Shown here piece by piece: positions 1-8,178 of a DNA stretch of 12,082 nt; position 1 is the stretch's first letter, and every line of letters begins with the position of its first letter. A model generated the notes under the pieces. The model searched no databases. It had not been told where the DNA came from and saw nothing but the letters and a program-made list of their open reading frames with translations. Origin of the DNA: Vulcanimicrobiota bacterium (GTDB taxonomy: Bacteria > Vulcanimicrobiota > Vulcanimicrobiia > Vulcanimicrobiales > Vulcanimicrobiaceae). A program made the position numbers and the translations under genes. The stretch covers positions 1-12,082 of the forward strand of contig JAFAMK010000428.1 of the NCBI GenBank assembly GCA_019233415.1, read 5' to 3'.

Positions 1-1806
1 AACGTGATCAAGGTGATCTGGGGCTCCCGCTGGGACCCGCTGCTCGAGGCCGATATCGACGGGCGTCTCGTGCACGTGATGAACGAGTCGGTCGACGGCG
101 AGTACCAGACCTACAAGTCGCGCGACGGCAAGTTCGTGCGCGAGAACTTCTTCAACCGCTACCCGGAGACGGCGGCGCTCGTCGAGCACATGAGCGACGA
201 CGAGATCTGGGATCTCAACCGCGGCGGCCACGATCCCTACAAGGTCTATGCAGCCTACAAAGCGGCCGTCGAGCATACCGGTTCGCCGACCGTCATCCTC
301 GCGAAGACGATCAAAGGCTACGGCATGGGCAGCGCGGGCGAGGGCATGAACATCGCGCACCAGCAGAAGAAACTCATGGTCGAGCAACTGCGCGCGTTCC
401 GCGACCGCTTCTCGATCCCGATCTCCGACAACGACCTCGAAAAGGTGCCGTTCATCAAGCCGGCGCCCGACTCGCGCGAGCCCGAATACCTGCGCGAGCG
501 CACGGCGAAGCTCGGCGCGGTTCCGACGCGCCGCCGCAATGTCGAGGCGCCGCTCGCGGTGCCGGAACGCGCGGCGTTCGCGGCATTGCACGAAGACAGC
601 GGCGAGCGCGAGTTCTCGACCACGATGGCGTTCGTGCGCACGCTCTCGGCGATCTTGCGCGACAAAAACGTCGGGCCGCGCGTCGTGCCGATCGTCGCCG
701 ACGAGTCGCGCACGTTCGGCATGGAAGGGATGTTCCGCCAGCTCGGCATCTACTCGACGGTCGGCCAGCTCTACCGTCCGCAAGACGCCGACCAGCTGAT
801 GTGGTACCGCGAGGACAAGGCCGGCCAGATTCTGCAGGAAGGGATCACCGAAGCGGGCGCGATGTGCTCGTGGATCGCGTCGGGGACATCGTACTCGACG
901 CACGGCGTGCAGACGCTCCCGTTCTTCATCTTCTACTCGATGTTCGGGTTCCAGCGCATCGGCGACTTCGCGTGGGCGGCCGGCGACATGCGCACGCGCG
1001 GCTTCCTGCTCGGCGGAACCTCGGGCCGCACGACGCTCAACGGCGAGGGTTTGCAGCACGAGGACGGGCATTCGCACCTGTTCGCGGCGGGCGTGCCGAA
1101 CTGCGTTCCGTACGACCCGACCTACGCGTACGAAGTCGCGACGATCGTGCAGGACGGGATGCGCCGCATGCTCGCCGATCAGGAAGACGTCTACTATTAC
1201 ATCACGCTGTTGAACGAGAACTACGCGCACCCGGCACTGCCGGCCGGCGCGGAGGACGGGATTCTGCGCGGGCTCTATCTGCTGCGTGACGGTGGCGCCG
1301 CCGACGGCAAGCCGCGCGTGCAGCTGATGGGGAGCGGCTCGATCCTGCGCGAGGTGCTCGCCGCGGCCGATCTGCTGCGCGACGACTTCGGCGTGGTCGC
1401 CGACGTGTGGAGCGCGACGAGCTTCACGCTCCTCCACCGCGACGGCGAGTCCGCCGCGCGCTGGAACCTGCTGCACCCGACCGAGACGCCGAAGCGCGCG
1501 TACGTCGCCGAACAGCTCCACGGGCACGACGGCCCGGTGGTCGCCGCGACCGACTACGTCAAGACGTTCGCCGAGCAGATTCGGCCGTTCGTCGAACGGC
1601 GCTTTCATGCGCTCGGCACGGACGGGTTCGGCCGCAGCGACACGCGCAAGCAGCTGCGCGCGTTCTTCGAGGTCGACCGCCGTTGGGTGGCGCTCGCCGC
1701 GCTGAAGGCGCTCGCCGACGACGGTACGATCGACCAGGCACGCGTCGCCGACGCGATCGCGAAGTACGGAATCGACGCCGCAAAGCCCGAGCCGACCACC
1801 GTTTAG
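1..1806 (+). CDS. aceE: Pyruvate dehydrogenase E1 component, homodimeric type (5' end cut by window)
   Basis: This is the thiamine-diphosphate-dependent E1 subunit, which decarboxylates pyruvate and reductively acetylates the lipoyl group of E2 in the cytoplasmic pyruvate dehydrogenase complex. The reading frame is open from base 1, and 601 codons remain. They align closely with E. coli AceE (887 aa) from about residue 288 to the C-terminus, so roughly the first third, with most of the ThDP-pyrophosphate domain, lies outside the window; the GTG at base 4 is not a real start. Visible landmarks are NRGGHDP, TIKGYGMG, NIAHQ (His at codon 120, the position of E. coli His407), DEARTFGMEG-like DESRTFGMEG, the Glu at codon 284 matching E. 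coli Glu571, GGTSGRTTLNGEG and GTDGFGRSD. The stop lies 19 bases before the E2 gene, so the two are co-transcribed. Nothing suggests degradation. Confidence 0.97.
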   Translation, partial: NVIKVIWGSRWDPLLEADIDGRLVHVMNESVDGEYQTYKSRDGKFVRENFFNRYPETAALVEHMSDDEIWDLNRGGHDPYKVYAAYKAAVEHTGSPTVILAKTIKGYGMGSAGEGMNIAHQQKKLMVEQLRAFRDRFSIPISDNDLEKVPFIKPAPDSREPEYLRERTAKLGAVPTRRRNVEAPLAVPERAAFAALHEDSGEREFSTTMAFVRTLSAILRDKNVGPRVVPIVADESRTFGMEGMFRQLGIYSTVGQLYRPQDADQLMWYREDKAGQILQEGITEAGAMCSWIASGTSYSTHGVQTLPFFIFYSMFGFQRIGDFAWAAGDMRTRGFLLGGTSGRTTLNGEGLQHEDGHSHLFAAGVPNCVPYDPTYAYEVATIVQDGMRRMLADQEDVYYYITLLNENYAHPALPAGAEDGILRGLYLLRDGGAADGKPRVQLMGSGSILREVLAAADLLRDDFGVVADVWSATSFTLLHRDGESAARWNLLHPTETPKRAYVAEQLHGHDGPVVAATDYVKTFAEQIRPFVERRFHALGTDGFGRSDTRKQLRAFFEVDRRWVALAALKALADDGTIDQARVADAIAKYGIDAAKPEPTTV

Positions 1807-1810
1807 GAAG
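1805..1810 (+). promoter_or_regulatory. Ribosome binding site for aceF overlapping the aceE stop codon
   Basis: The purine-rich AGGAAG overlaps the last two bases of the aceE TAG stop. It lies 15 bases from the aceF ATG, which is longer than optimal. Together with the 19-base spacer this suggests coupled translation of E1 and E2. Confidence 0.4.
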
Positions 1811-1825
1811 CGACACGACACGAAC

Positions 1826-3142
1826 ATGGCGCAGATCGAACTGACCGTCCCCGACCTCGGCGGCTTCAGCGACGTTCCGGTGATCGAAGTGCTGGTGAAA
1901 GCCGGCGACACCGTCACGAAGGAAGCTCCGCTCGTCACGCTGGAGTCGGACAAGGCGACGATGGAGGTCCCCGCCTCCGCCGCCGGCGTGGTGAAAGAGA
2001 TTCGCGTGAAGATCGGCGACAAGGTCTCGCAGGGCAGCGTCCTCGCGACGGTCGAGTCGTCGGACGGCGACGCAGCCGCCGCGCCAGCCGCGGCACCTGC
2101 GGCTGCAGCGCCGGCCGCGGCACCCGCTGCGGCACCCACGCCACCACCCGCGCCGGCTGAACCCGCCGCGCCGACGCCGGTCGTGTCGACTGCGCCCGCA
2201 GCAGCGCCGGCGGTTTCGACGAATGGCACCACGACGGCGGTGACCGTGCACGCGTCGCCGGCGATTCGGCGGTTTGCACGTGAACTGGGTGTCGATCTTG
2301 GACGCGTCCGTGGAAGCGGGCCGAACGGCCGTGTCACGCGCGAAGACGTGCAAGGCTTCGTGAAGAGTACGCTCGCCGCGCCGCCGGCGACGAACGGCGC
2401 CGCGAGCGGCCTCGGCCTGAACCTGCCGCCGTGGCCGAGCGTCGACTTCGCGAAGTTCGGACCGGTCGAACGCGTCGCGCTCTCGCGCATCCAGAAGATC
2501 AGCGGTCCCGTGCTGGCGCGCAACTGGGTGATGATCCCGCACGTCACGCAGAACGACGACGCCGACGTCACCGACCTCGAAGCGTTCCGCAAGGCGATCA
2601 ACGCCGAGCGCAAGGACGTCAAGGTGACGATGCTCGCGTTCTTGATGAAAGCCTCGGTCGCCGCGCTCAAGCGCTTCCCGCAGTTCAACGCGTCGCTCGA
2701 CGGTGACGAGCTGGTCCTCAAGAAATACTACCACCTCGGCTTCGCCGCGGACACGCCGAACGGACTCCTCGTCCCGGTGATCCGCGACGTCGACCGCAAG
2801 GGCATCGTCGAGATTGCGCACGAGACCGCGGAACTCGCGGCGAAAGCGCGCGACGGGAAACTCGGCCCGAACGACATGAACGGCGCGACGTTCACGATCA
2901 GTTCGCTGGGCTCGATCGGCGGTACGTACTTCACGCCGATCATCAACGCGCCGGAAGTCGCGATCCTCGGCGCGTGCAAGGCCGAGACGCGCCCGGTCTG
3001 GGACGGCACCGCGTTCGTCCCGCGCCTGATCCAGCCGCTCTCGCTCTCCTACGACCACCGGGTGATCGACGGCGCGAACGCCGCGCGCTTCACGGTCGAG
3101 GTCAAGCACGCGCTGAGCGACCTGCGCCGCACGCTGCTGTAG
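1826..3142 (+). CDS. aceF: Dihydrolipoyllysine acetyltransferase, pyruvate dehydrogenase E2
   Basis: E2 is the core of the pyruvate dehydrogenase complex. It carries the acetyl group from E1 on a swinging lipoyl arm and transfers it to CoA. The 438-residue protein has one biotinyl/lipoyl domain (about 1-78) with the lipoylated Lys43 in ESDKATMEV. An Ala/Pro-rich flexible linker follows (about 85-140), then a peripheral-subunit-binding domain (about 143-180, SPAIRRFARELGV and GSGPNGRVTREDV). The C-terminal catalytic domain (about 205-438) has the SYDHRVIDG motif with His411 and Asp415. One lipoyl domain makes it a short E2, against three in E. coli. Position directly after aceE favours the pyruvate over the 2-oxoglutarate enzyme. 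The ATG at 1826 is the obvious start because the lipoyl domain begins immediately. No E3 gene follows. Confidence 0.96.
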   Translation: MAQIELTVPDLGGFSDVPVIEVLVKAGDTVTKEAPLVTLESDKATMEVPASAAGVVKEIRVKIGDKVSQGSVLATVESSDGDAAAAPAAAPAAAAPAAAPAAAPTPPPAPAEPAAPTPVVSTAPAAAPAVSTNGTTTAVTVHASPAIRRFARELGVDLGRVRGSGPNGRVTREDVQGFVKSTLAAPPATNGAASGLGLNLPPWPSVDFAKFGPVERVALSRIQKISGPVLARNWVMIPHVTQNDDADVTDLEAFRKAINAERKDVKVTMLAFLMKASVAALKRFPQFNASLDGDELVLKKYYHLGFAADTPNGLLVPVIRDVDRKGIVEIAHETAELAAKARDGKLGPNDMNGATFTISSLGSIGGTYFTPIINAPEVAILGACKAETRPVWDGTAFVPRLIQPLSLSYDHRVIDGANAARFTVEVKHALSDLRRTLL

Positions 3143-3150
3143 CGAACATT

Positions 3151-3194
3151 TCGCCCCGCCGAGGGACAGAGGGGCGAGCGTAGAAGGCTCGCTC
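3151..3194 (+). repeat. Two overlapping inverted repeats after aceF
   Basis: TCGCCCC (3151-3157) is the perfect reverse complement of GGGGCGA (3171-3177), with a 13-base loop. The right arm overlaps a second, shorter pairing, GAGCG (3176-3180) with CGCTC (3190-3194). The two stems are mutually exclusive where they share bases. No T-tract follows either stem, so this is not a convincing intrinsic terminator. It could be a weak transcript end for aceEF, an mRNA-stability hairpin, or chance in GC-rich DNA. Confidence 0.25.
3182..3187 (+). promoter_or_regulatory. Candidate ribosome binding site for a CTG start at 3196
   Basis: AGAAGG lies 8 bases upstream of an in-frame CTG at 3196. It is the only good Shine-Dalgarno-like sequence near the beginning of the large membrane-protein gene; none precedes the GTG at 3247. 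Starting at 3196 would add 17 residues including RHGLGRFRF, a basic segment ahead of the hydrophobic core. It sits in the loop of the small GAGCG/CGCTC hairpin. Confidence 0.4.
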
Positions 3195-3246
3195 CCTGGC
3201 TGGACGTCATGGTCTCGGTCGGTTCCGTTTCACGGCGCTCGGCGCC

Positions 3247-6051
3247 GTGCTGTTCGCGCTCGTCATCCTTCCGGCGAGCGCCGGCGCCGGCGGGAAGCGC
3301 CCCGTCGACCAGCAGCGCGTCGCGCAGCTCGAACGCCGCCTCGCGATCCTGCAAGCGCAGGAGGCCCGGCACGCGCGCAACGAGTTCATGGGACTCTCGG
3401 AACAGCACGCGGCCGAGCTGGAGAATGCTGCGGTCCAAGACGTTCGCAACGCAAACCTCGTCGACGCGGCGAAGACGCTGGCCGGAACCGCGATCGACTC
3501 GCTCGCGAAGAGCGGCGCTGCGGCGCTGATCGCAAAGCAGGCGCCGCAGGTCAGCGGCGACCGTGCGGCGTTCAGCGCGAAGACGCTCGAGAACACGTTC
3601 AAGGCGCCGTGGACCATCGGCAATGCCGGGTACACGCTGTACGAAAAAACCAACGCCGTCGATGCCCGTGGCGCCAGCGCGCTCGACGCGCGCATCGCGC
3701 GGCTGGAACAGGTACGTGCGGGGAGCGACCTCGCCGCGACGGCCGACGTCACCGGCTACACCTCGACGTACACGAAGGCCGTCGGGATCGTCCCGAGCGT
3801 GCTGCTCGTGCAGGCGTACTTGCAGCGCGCCGACGCCGCCTCGACCGAAGCCGAGCGGCAGAAGTTTCGCGACAAGGCCGTCTCCATGGCATACGACACG
3901 GTTTGGTCTGCCGCGAAGCTCGGCGGCGCGACGGTCGGCGCCGAGGTGAAGCTTGGCAAGACCGATGCCGACCTCGTCGCGCGCCTTTCGACGTTCGCAG
4001 CGACCGAATACGAGGTCCACGGCGAGCGCGCGTTCGCCGAACAAGTCCGCGGCGACGCGCTCAACTATCTTCAGTACGAGGTCATGCGAACCCAGTACGA
4101 ACTGGACAGGGCGCAGGGCCATACCTTCAACCCGAGCAGCTACGACAACGGTCAGCCGTTCACCGGCGAACCCGGTGGGATCAAGATCGGCGACGTCACC
4201 GCCGACGCGCTCGCCGCGCGGCTCGACCTCACCAGCGTCGGGTACGACCCACTTCGCCGTCGGCTGATCCTCGCCGGCCGGCGCGCGACGCGCACGATCG
4301 ACCTCGCGTTGTTCCGCGACGTGCTGCGTCTGGCGGTCGAGCACCATGACCCCTTCTTCAGCCTCAATCCCGTTGCGCCGAAGGATTGGGACCGCCAGCC
4401 CGAAGTCGGCGGCGCCTTGCTCCGCACGAAGCTGCTCGCCGGCGACGACAGCGTGTTCGTCGCAAGGCTGCGCGCGAACGGGCTGCGCATTCCGCTGCAC
4501 GACGGGCGCGAGTGCTACTACGACACCCTGCGCGGACTCGACCGCGACCTCGAAGGCGCGCTCGAACAACGGCTCGACACCCGCGTCGAGCGCGTCTACT
4601 CACCGGCTTGGCTCGCGCAGAGCGAGGTCGGCCGCGTCTTGTACGAAGCGGACCTTGCGATCAAGGCCGTTACGTCGGGTGTCCTCGTCGACGCTCGCTC
4701 GACCGCGGCGGTCGCGCCGGTTTGGAACATCGACGGCTTCACACCGCTTTGGGATCAACCGTGGGACCGCGCCGACCGACATGCGGGGCGGGCGAACTTC
4801 GAACTGAGCAGCGCAACGCTCCGCGACGACGGCGCCGTGGTCGACCTCGCGCAGGTCCGGCCGAAGCTCGTCATCGTCCGGCGCGAAACGGGCACCTCGC
4901 ACGATTTACCGCCCGCCCCGCTCGACCGCCGCACGGCCGCGCAGTTCGACCGGCGCTGGCAGTCGTACGTCGCACACGTTCCCGTCCTCGGCGAACTGAC
5001 GAACGTCTTCCGCGCCTACGTGGCCGCCCGCTACATCGTGCGCAATCATCCGGCACTGGCGCGCGCGCTTCTCGCCGCCCCGCCGCCGCTCGGCGCAACC
5101 GGCATCCACCTCTACGACGCGCGCTCACCGTCGGTGATTGCCTGCGCCGCAGGAGCACATCTCGTACCGCTCTCGAAGGACCGAGCGTTCTACGTCGGCG
5201 CGGGCTTCGGCGGCGGCATCTCGATGCACGTCGGCCCCGACCGCGTCCAGGTCGTCATAGCACCGCCCGCCCCTGCGGACGCGTTCGCACACCGCGCCGC
5301 CGCCGGCGATGCATCATTTACCGCCGACGGCGACGCGCGCGCCATCGTGCTCGACGTCGTACCGACGACGTCGCTGTCGCCCGCGGCACAACTCGCGATC
5401 GCTGCGGCATTCGAGGGGGTCGCGGTCGGGCTGGTGGTTCTTCTTCCGCTTGCAGGGCGCCGCAGCGCACCGCACGACGCGCTGCCGGCGTCATGCGAGC
5501 ACTGCGCACGCGTGCATCGCGGAACGGAACGAGTTGGCCGGTTCTGCGATGCGCTCGCGCTCGGCGCGTTCGCGTTCATCGTCGCGTTACCGCTTATCGC
5601 CGCGGCGCACGAGCAACTGCCGAATCTCGCGCAGGGCCTCGTCGCTCTCGCTGCCATCGCCACGGTTCTCGCCTTTCCTGCGCTAGTCGCACTCGCTGCG
5701 CGCGGCATCTTGTTCGCGTTGCGCCGCTGGCACGGCGCGTGGAGCGGTGGCCTGCTGCGTGTGGTCGGATCAGGTGCGCGCTGGTTCGGACTCGTGCTCG
5801 CGCTGGTGCTGCTCTCCGGCGGCCTCACGCCGGATGCGCTCGCTGCGCGCGTTCTCGCGTTGACCGGTCCGCAAATCGGCGAACGCCTCTGGACCGACCT
5901 CGGCTCCGCGCTGGCGCTCGAACTCGTCGTGCTCGTCCTCGTCGTCACCGCGCTCGGCGCATTCGTCGCGCGCTGGGTCGCGCCACGCTACTTCGACACC
6001 CGTCCTCTTCCGCTCGGATCGCCGCACCAGCCGCACGGAGCTCCTGCATGA
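3247..6051 (+). CDS. Large exported membrane protein of unknown family, first gene of the MoxR operon
   Basis: I do not recognise the family. From the GTG at 3247 the product is 934 residues; an in-frame CTG at 3196 would give 951 and a better signal peptide (basic RHGLGRFRF, then a hydrophobic core ending near ASAGA). After the signal come a charged, probably coiled-coil segment (about 17-60, QLERRLAILQAQEARH), a long Ala-rich helical region (to about 300), and a mixed domain (about 310-700) without recognisable catalytic motifs. Five membrane segments follow near 716-737, 769-787, 795-826, 846-864 and 889-910. The loop between the first two holds C750-x2-C753 and C767 (CEHC...RFC), possibly a metal or thiol site on the cytoplasmic side. 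The bulk should lie outside the membrane. The stop overlaps the MoxR start (ATGA), so it is probably the envelope partner of the MoxR/DUF58 pair. Existence is sure; function and start are not. Confidence 0.8.
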   Translation: MLFALVILPASAGAGGKRPVDQQRVAQLERRLAILQAQEARHARNEFMGLSEQHAAELENAAVQDVRNANLVDAAKTLAGTAIDSLAKSGAAALIAKQAPQVSGDRAAFSAKTLENTFKAPWTIGNAGYTLYEKTNAVDARGASALDARIARLEQVRAGSDLAATADVTGYTSTYTKAVGIVPSVLLVQAYLQRADAASTEAERQKFRDKAVSMAYDTVWSAAKLGGATVGAEVKLGKTDADLVARLSTFAATEYEVHGERAFAEQVRGDALNYLQYEVMRTQYELDRAQGHTFNPSSYDNGQPFTGEPGGIKIGDVTADALAARLDLTSVGYDPLRRRLILAGRRATRTIDLALFRDVLRLAVEHHDPFFSLNPVAPKDWDRQPEVGGALLRTKLLAGDDSVFVARLRANGLRIPLHDGRECYYDTLRGLDRDLEGALEQRLDTRVERVYSPAWLAQSEVGRVLYEADLAIKAVTSGVLVDARSTAAVAPVWNIDGFTPLWDQPWDRADRHAGRANFELSSATLRDDGAVVDLAQVRPKLVIVRRETGTSHDLPPAPLDRRTAAQFDRRWQSYVAHVPVLGELTNVFRAYVAARYIVRNHPALARALLAAPPPLGATGIHLYDARSPSVIACAAGAHLVPLSKDRAFYVGAGFGGGISMHVGPDRVQVVIAPPAPADAFAHRAAAGDASFTADGDARAIVLDVVPTTSLSPAAQLAIAAAFEGVAVGLVVLLPLAGRRSAPHDALPASCEHCARVHRGTERVGRFCDALALGAFAFIVALPLIAAAHEQLPNLAQGLVALAAIATVLAFPALVALAARGILFALRRWHGAWSGGLLRVVGSGARWFGLVLALVLLSGGLTPDALAARVLALTGPQIGERLWTDLGSALALELVVLVLVVTALGAFVARWVAPRYFDTRPLPLGSPHQPHGAPA

Positions 6052-7001
6052 CCGCTGTTTCCGCCGAGACGACCGACGCAAGCCGCGAGATCGGCGCGCT
6101 GATCGCGAACATCGAGCGCGTGATCGTCGGCAAACGCCAGACGATCGAGCTGGTCGTCGCGGCGCTGCTCGCGCGCGGACACGTGCTGCTCGAAGACCGC
6201 CCGGGTGTCGGGAAGACGATGCTCGCGCGCGCGCTGGCGCGCTCGGTCGACTGCGCGTTCGCGCGCATCCAGTGCACGCCGGACCTCCTGCCGGTCGACA
6301 TCACCGGCTACGTCGACCCGCGCAAGGACGTCTTCGTCCACGGCGCCGTCTTCGCGAACATCGTCCTCGCCGACGAGCTGAACCGCGCGATGCCGCGCAC
6401 GCAGAGCGCGCTGCTCGAAGCGATGGGCGAGGGGCAGGTGACGGTCGAGGGTCACACCCATCCGCTGCCGGCGCCGTTCATGGTGATCGCAACGCAGAAC
6501 CCGGTCGAGCACGCCGGCGTCAACGACCTGCCCGAAGCGCAACTCGATCGTTTCCAGATTCTGCTCTCACCTGGTTATCCGAGCGAATCCGACGAGGCCG
6601 CGCTGCTGCTCGACCGGCTCGGCGACGATCCGCTGGCGCGCATCGCTCCGGTGATCGGAATTGCGCGGCTGCGCGAGCTGATCGCCCTCGTCGACGCGGT
6701 CGCGATCGACGAGCGGCTCGTGCGCTACATCGTCGCGGCGGTGCGGCGCAGCCGCGAGAGCGATCAGCTCGCGCTCGGCGCCAGCCCTCGCTCGGCGCTG
6801 CAGCTGATGCAACTCGCGCGCGCTTACGCGCTCGTGCAAGGGCGCGCGTACGTCGTACCGGACGACGTCAAGTCGCTCTTCCTGCACGCGCTCCCGCACC
6901 GGCTGATCCCGAAGGCGATGCCCGACCGGCTGATGAGCATGACCGAGTGGAAGGTGCGGATCGTCGCCCGGTTGATCGAAGACGTGCGCCTTCCGGACTA
7001 G
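6048..7001 (+). CDS. MoxR-family AAA+ ATPase
   Basis: MoxR ATPases are cytoplasmic hexameric AAA+ proteins thought to act as chaperones that assemble or activate partner proteins, often DUF58 or vWA proteins encoded next door. The 317-residue product is a typical length. It has Walker A at about 49-57 (EDRPGVGKT, Lys56), Walker B at 105-110 (IVLADE, Asp109-Glu110), the family signature LNRAMPRTQSALLEAMGEGQ, sensor 1 Asn151 in IATQNP, and GASPRSALQL toward the C-terminus where sensor 2 lies. Arg51 stands where many relatives have a small or hydrophobic residue. The ATG at 6048 overlaps the previous stop (ATGA) and has GGAG seven bases upstream. The frame stays open far upstream, but that stretch is out-of-frame shadow of the preceding gene. 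All ATPase motifs look intact. Confidence 0.94.
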   Translation: MTAVSAETTDASREIGALIANIERVIVGKRQTIELVVAALLARGHVLLEDRPGVGKTMLARALARSVDCAFARIQCTPDLLPVDITGYVDPRKDVFVHGAVFANIVLADELNRAMPRTQSALLEAMGEGQVTVEGHTHPLPAPFMVIATQNPVEHAGVNDLPEAQLDRFQILLSPGYPSESDEAALLLDRLGDDPLARIAPVIGIARLRELIALVDAVAIDERLVRYIVAAVRRSRESDQLALGASPRSALQLMQLARAYALVQGRAYVVPDDVKSLFLHALPHRLIPKAMPDRLMSMTEWKVRIVARLIEDVRLPD

Positions 7002-7005
7002 CATC

Positions 7006-8178
7006 ATGCAGCGACCGGCACGCGTGCAGATCACGTGGCACCCGCAGGCGCTCGTCGGCGCGGGGTGGTTTGCCCTGCTCGCGCTCGCCGCGGTGTCCGT
7101 CGGCCGCGCGCATCCGCACGATGCGCCGCTGCTCGCGTTCGTCGTCATCTTTCCCCTGCTCTGGACCAGCTTCGCGTCAGTGCTCGCGCTCGCGGGCGCG
7201 CATGCGCTCGAGCTTTCGGTGGGCGATCTCCCCGGCGACGCGCGTGCGATGACGATGTGGCCGTTCGCGCTCGACCTGCGCAACCGCACGCGCATCGTCC
7301 CCGCGCTCGGCGTCCTGCTCGACGCGTCGCTCGCCTCCGGTTCGTTTTCGCTGCCGTCGTCGTCGGCGCACGCGCTCGACGCGCTCGCGCCCGGCGCAAC
7401 GGCGACGCGCCGTTGGAACGTCATCGTGCGGAACCGTGCGCCGCTGCGGCTCGGTCCGTTCCGCGCGACGGTCTCCGTTCCCGGAAGCGCGTTCAACGCA
7501 ACCGCGGTGTTCGAGACGACGCATACCGTGCCGATCTTGCCGGCACTGTACCAACTCGAACCGACGGTGACGTCGCTGCTCGCCGGGCGGCACCTCGCGG
7601 TCGGCCGACTGACGCACGTCCCAGTCGCCGCCGAAGAATTCATCGGCGCGCGCGAGTACCGCCCGGGCGACAATCCGAAGCTGATCCACCGCGTCCTCTC
7701 GCTGCGCGCGCCCGAGTATCCGCTCGAGCTCTACGTGCGCGAATTCGAAGACCCGAGCGAAGACGACGTCAGCGTCGTGCTCGACACGACCGCGCCGCCG
7801 GACGACCTCGTGGCGCTGCACCGCTACCGCTTCGAGAAAGCGATCGCGTTCACGGCGGCGCTGTGCCGCACGCTCGCCGGGCGGCGCTTCAAGGTGCGCT
7901 TCCTGTGCCAGAGCGGTCCGGGCGACGTCGTCGAACAGCGGCTGCGCCCGGTCGATCTCGACATGGACAAACTCGAGAAGGTGCTCGCCGGCCTGCAACT
8001 CGCCGGCGACCGCGGAACGATCGCGGGGATGCTGGTCGGCGAGGTGCGGCGGCGCGGCGCGGCCGTGATCTTCGTGAGCCTGCGCGAGCACGAGGAAGAG
8101 ACGGAGCGCCAACTGCCGATCGTCTCCGTAACGCCGAACGTCGTCCCCGTCTTCACGCACGAGGTCGTCTGGCGGTGA
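7006..8178 (+). CDS. DUF58 domain protein with N-terminal membrane segments
   Basis: DUF58 proteins are membrane-anchored, vWA-related partners of MoxR ATPases whose molecular role is unsettled. The 390-residue product has two hydrophobic segments near the N-terminus (about 15-31 and 38-60), a beta-rich region (about 75-200), and the DUF58 core at 213-262: FIGAREYRPGDNPKLIH (Arg216 to His228), then LELYVREFEDP and a hydrophobic strand ending VVLDTT (Asp260). Two things depart from the consensus as I know it. The usual Trp of the I-[DH]-W segment is Arg229, and the SAR that follows is LSLRAP. DTT stands where a vWA metal site would have DxSxS. The start is four bases after the MoxR stop. The stop overlaps the next gene's GTG (GTGA), so this is part of a coupled operon. 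Confidence 0.87.
   Translation: MQRPARVQITWHPQALVGAGWFALLALAAVSVGRAHPHDAPLLAFVVIFPLLWTSFASVLALAGAHALELSVGDLPGDARAMTMWPFALDLRNRTRIVPALGVLLDASLASGSFSLPSSSAHALDALAPGATATRRWNVIVRNRAPLRLGPFRATVSVPGSAFNATAVFETTHTVPILPALYQLEPTVTSLLAGRHLAVGRLTHVPVAAEEFIGAREYRPGDNPKLIHRVLSLRAPEYPLELYVREFEDPSEDDVSVVLDTTAPPDDLVALHRYRFEKAIAFTAALCRTLAGRRFKVRFLCQSGPGDVVEQRLRPVDLDMDKLEKVLAGLQLAGDRGTIAGMLVGEVRRRGAAVIFVSLREHEEETERQLPIVSVTPNVVPVFTHEVVWR

Noticed and set aside
2072..2220. Low-complexity GCC/GCA/CCG-rich stretch that could look like a DNA repeat
   Set aside because: It encodes the normal Ala/Pro flexible linker between the lipoyl and binding domains of E2.
1559..3109. A 516-codon open frame on the minus strand opposite aceE/aceF
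   Set aside because: It runs across two well-supported genes and encodes an Arg/Asp/Val-rich sequence with no family features, as expected for an antisense shadow in GC-rich DNA.
3049..4569. A 506-codon minus-strand open frame opposite the large membrane-protein gene
   Set aside because: Arg-rich, spans the end of aceF and the spacer, with no recognisable domain; the plus-strand frame shows a signal peptide, membrane segments and operon overlaps.
4386..6047. N-terminal extension of the MoxR frame by about 550 codons
   Set aside because: The extension is Arg/Ala/Pro-rich shadow of the gene above. The MoxR domain starts right after the ATG at 6048, which has its own GGAG.
7035..8174. Upstream extension of the polytopic membrane protein frame
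   Set aside because: It lies wholly inside the DUF58 gene in another frame and is Arg-rich. The GTG at 8175 with a GTGA overlap is the natural start.
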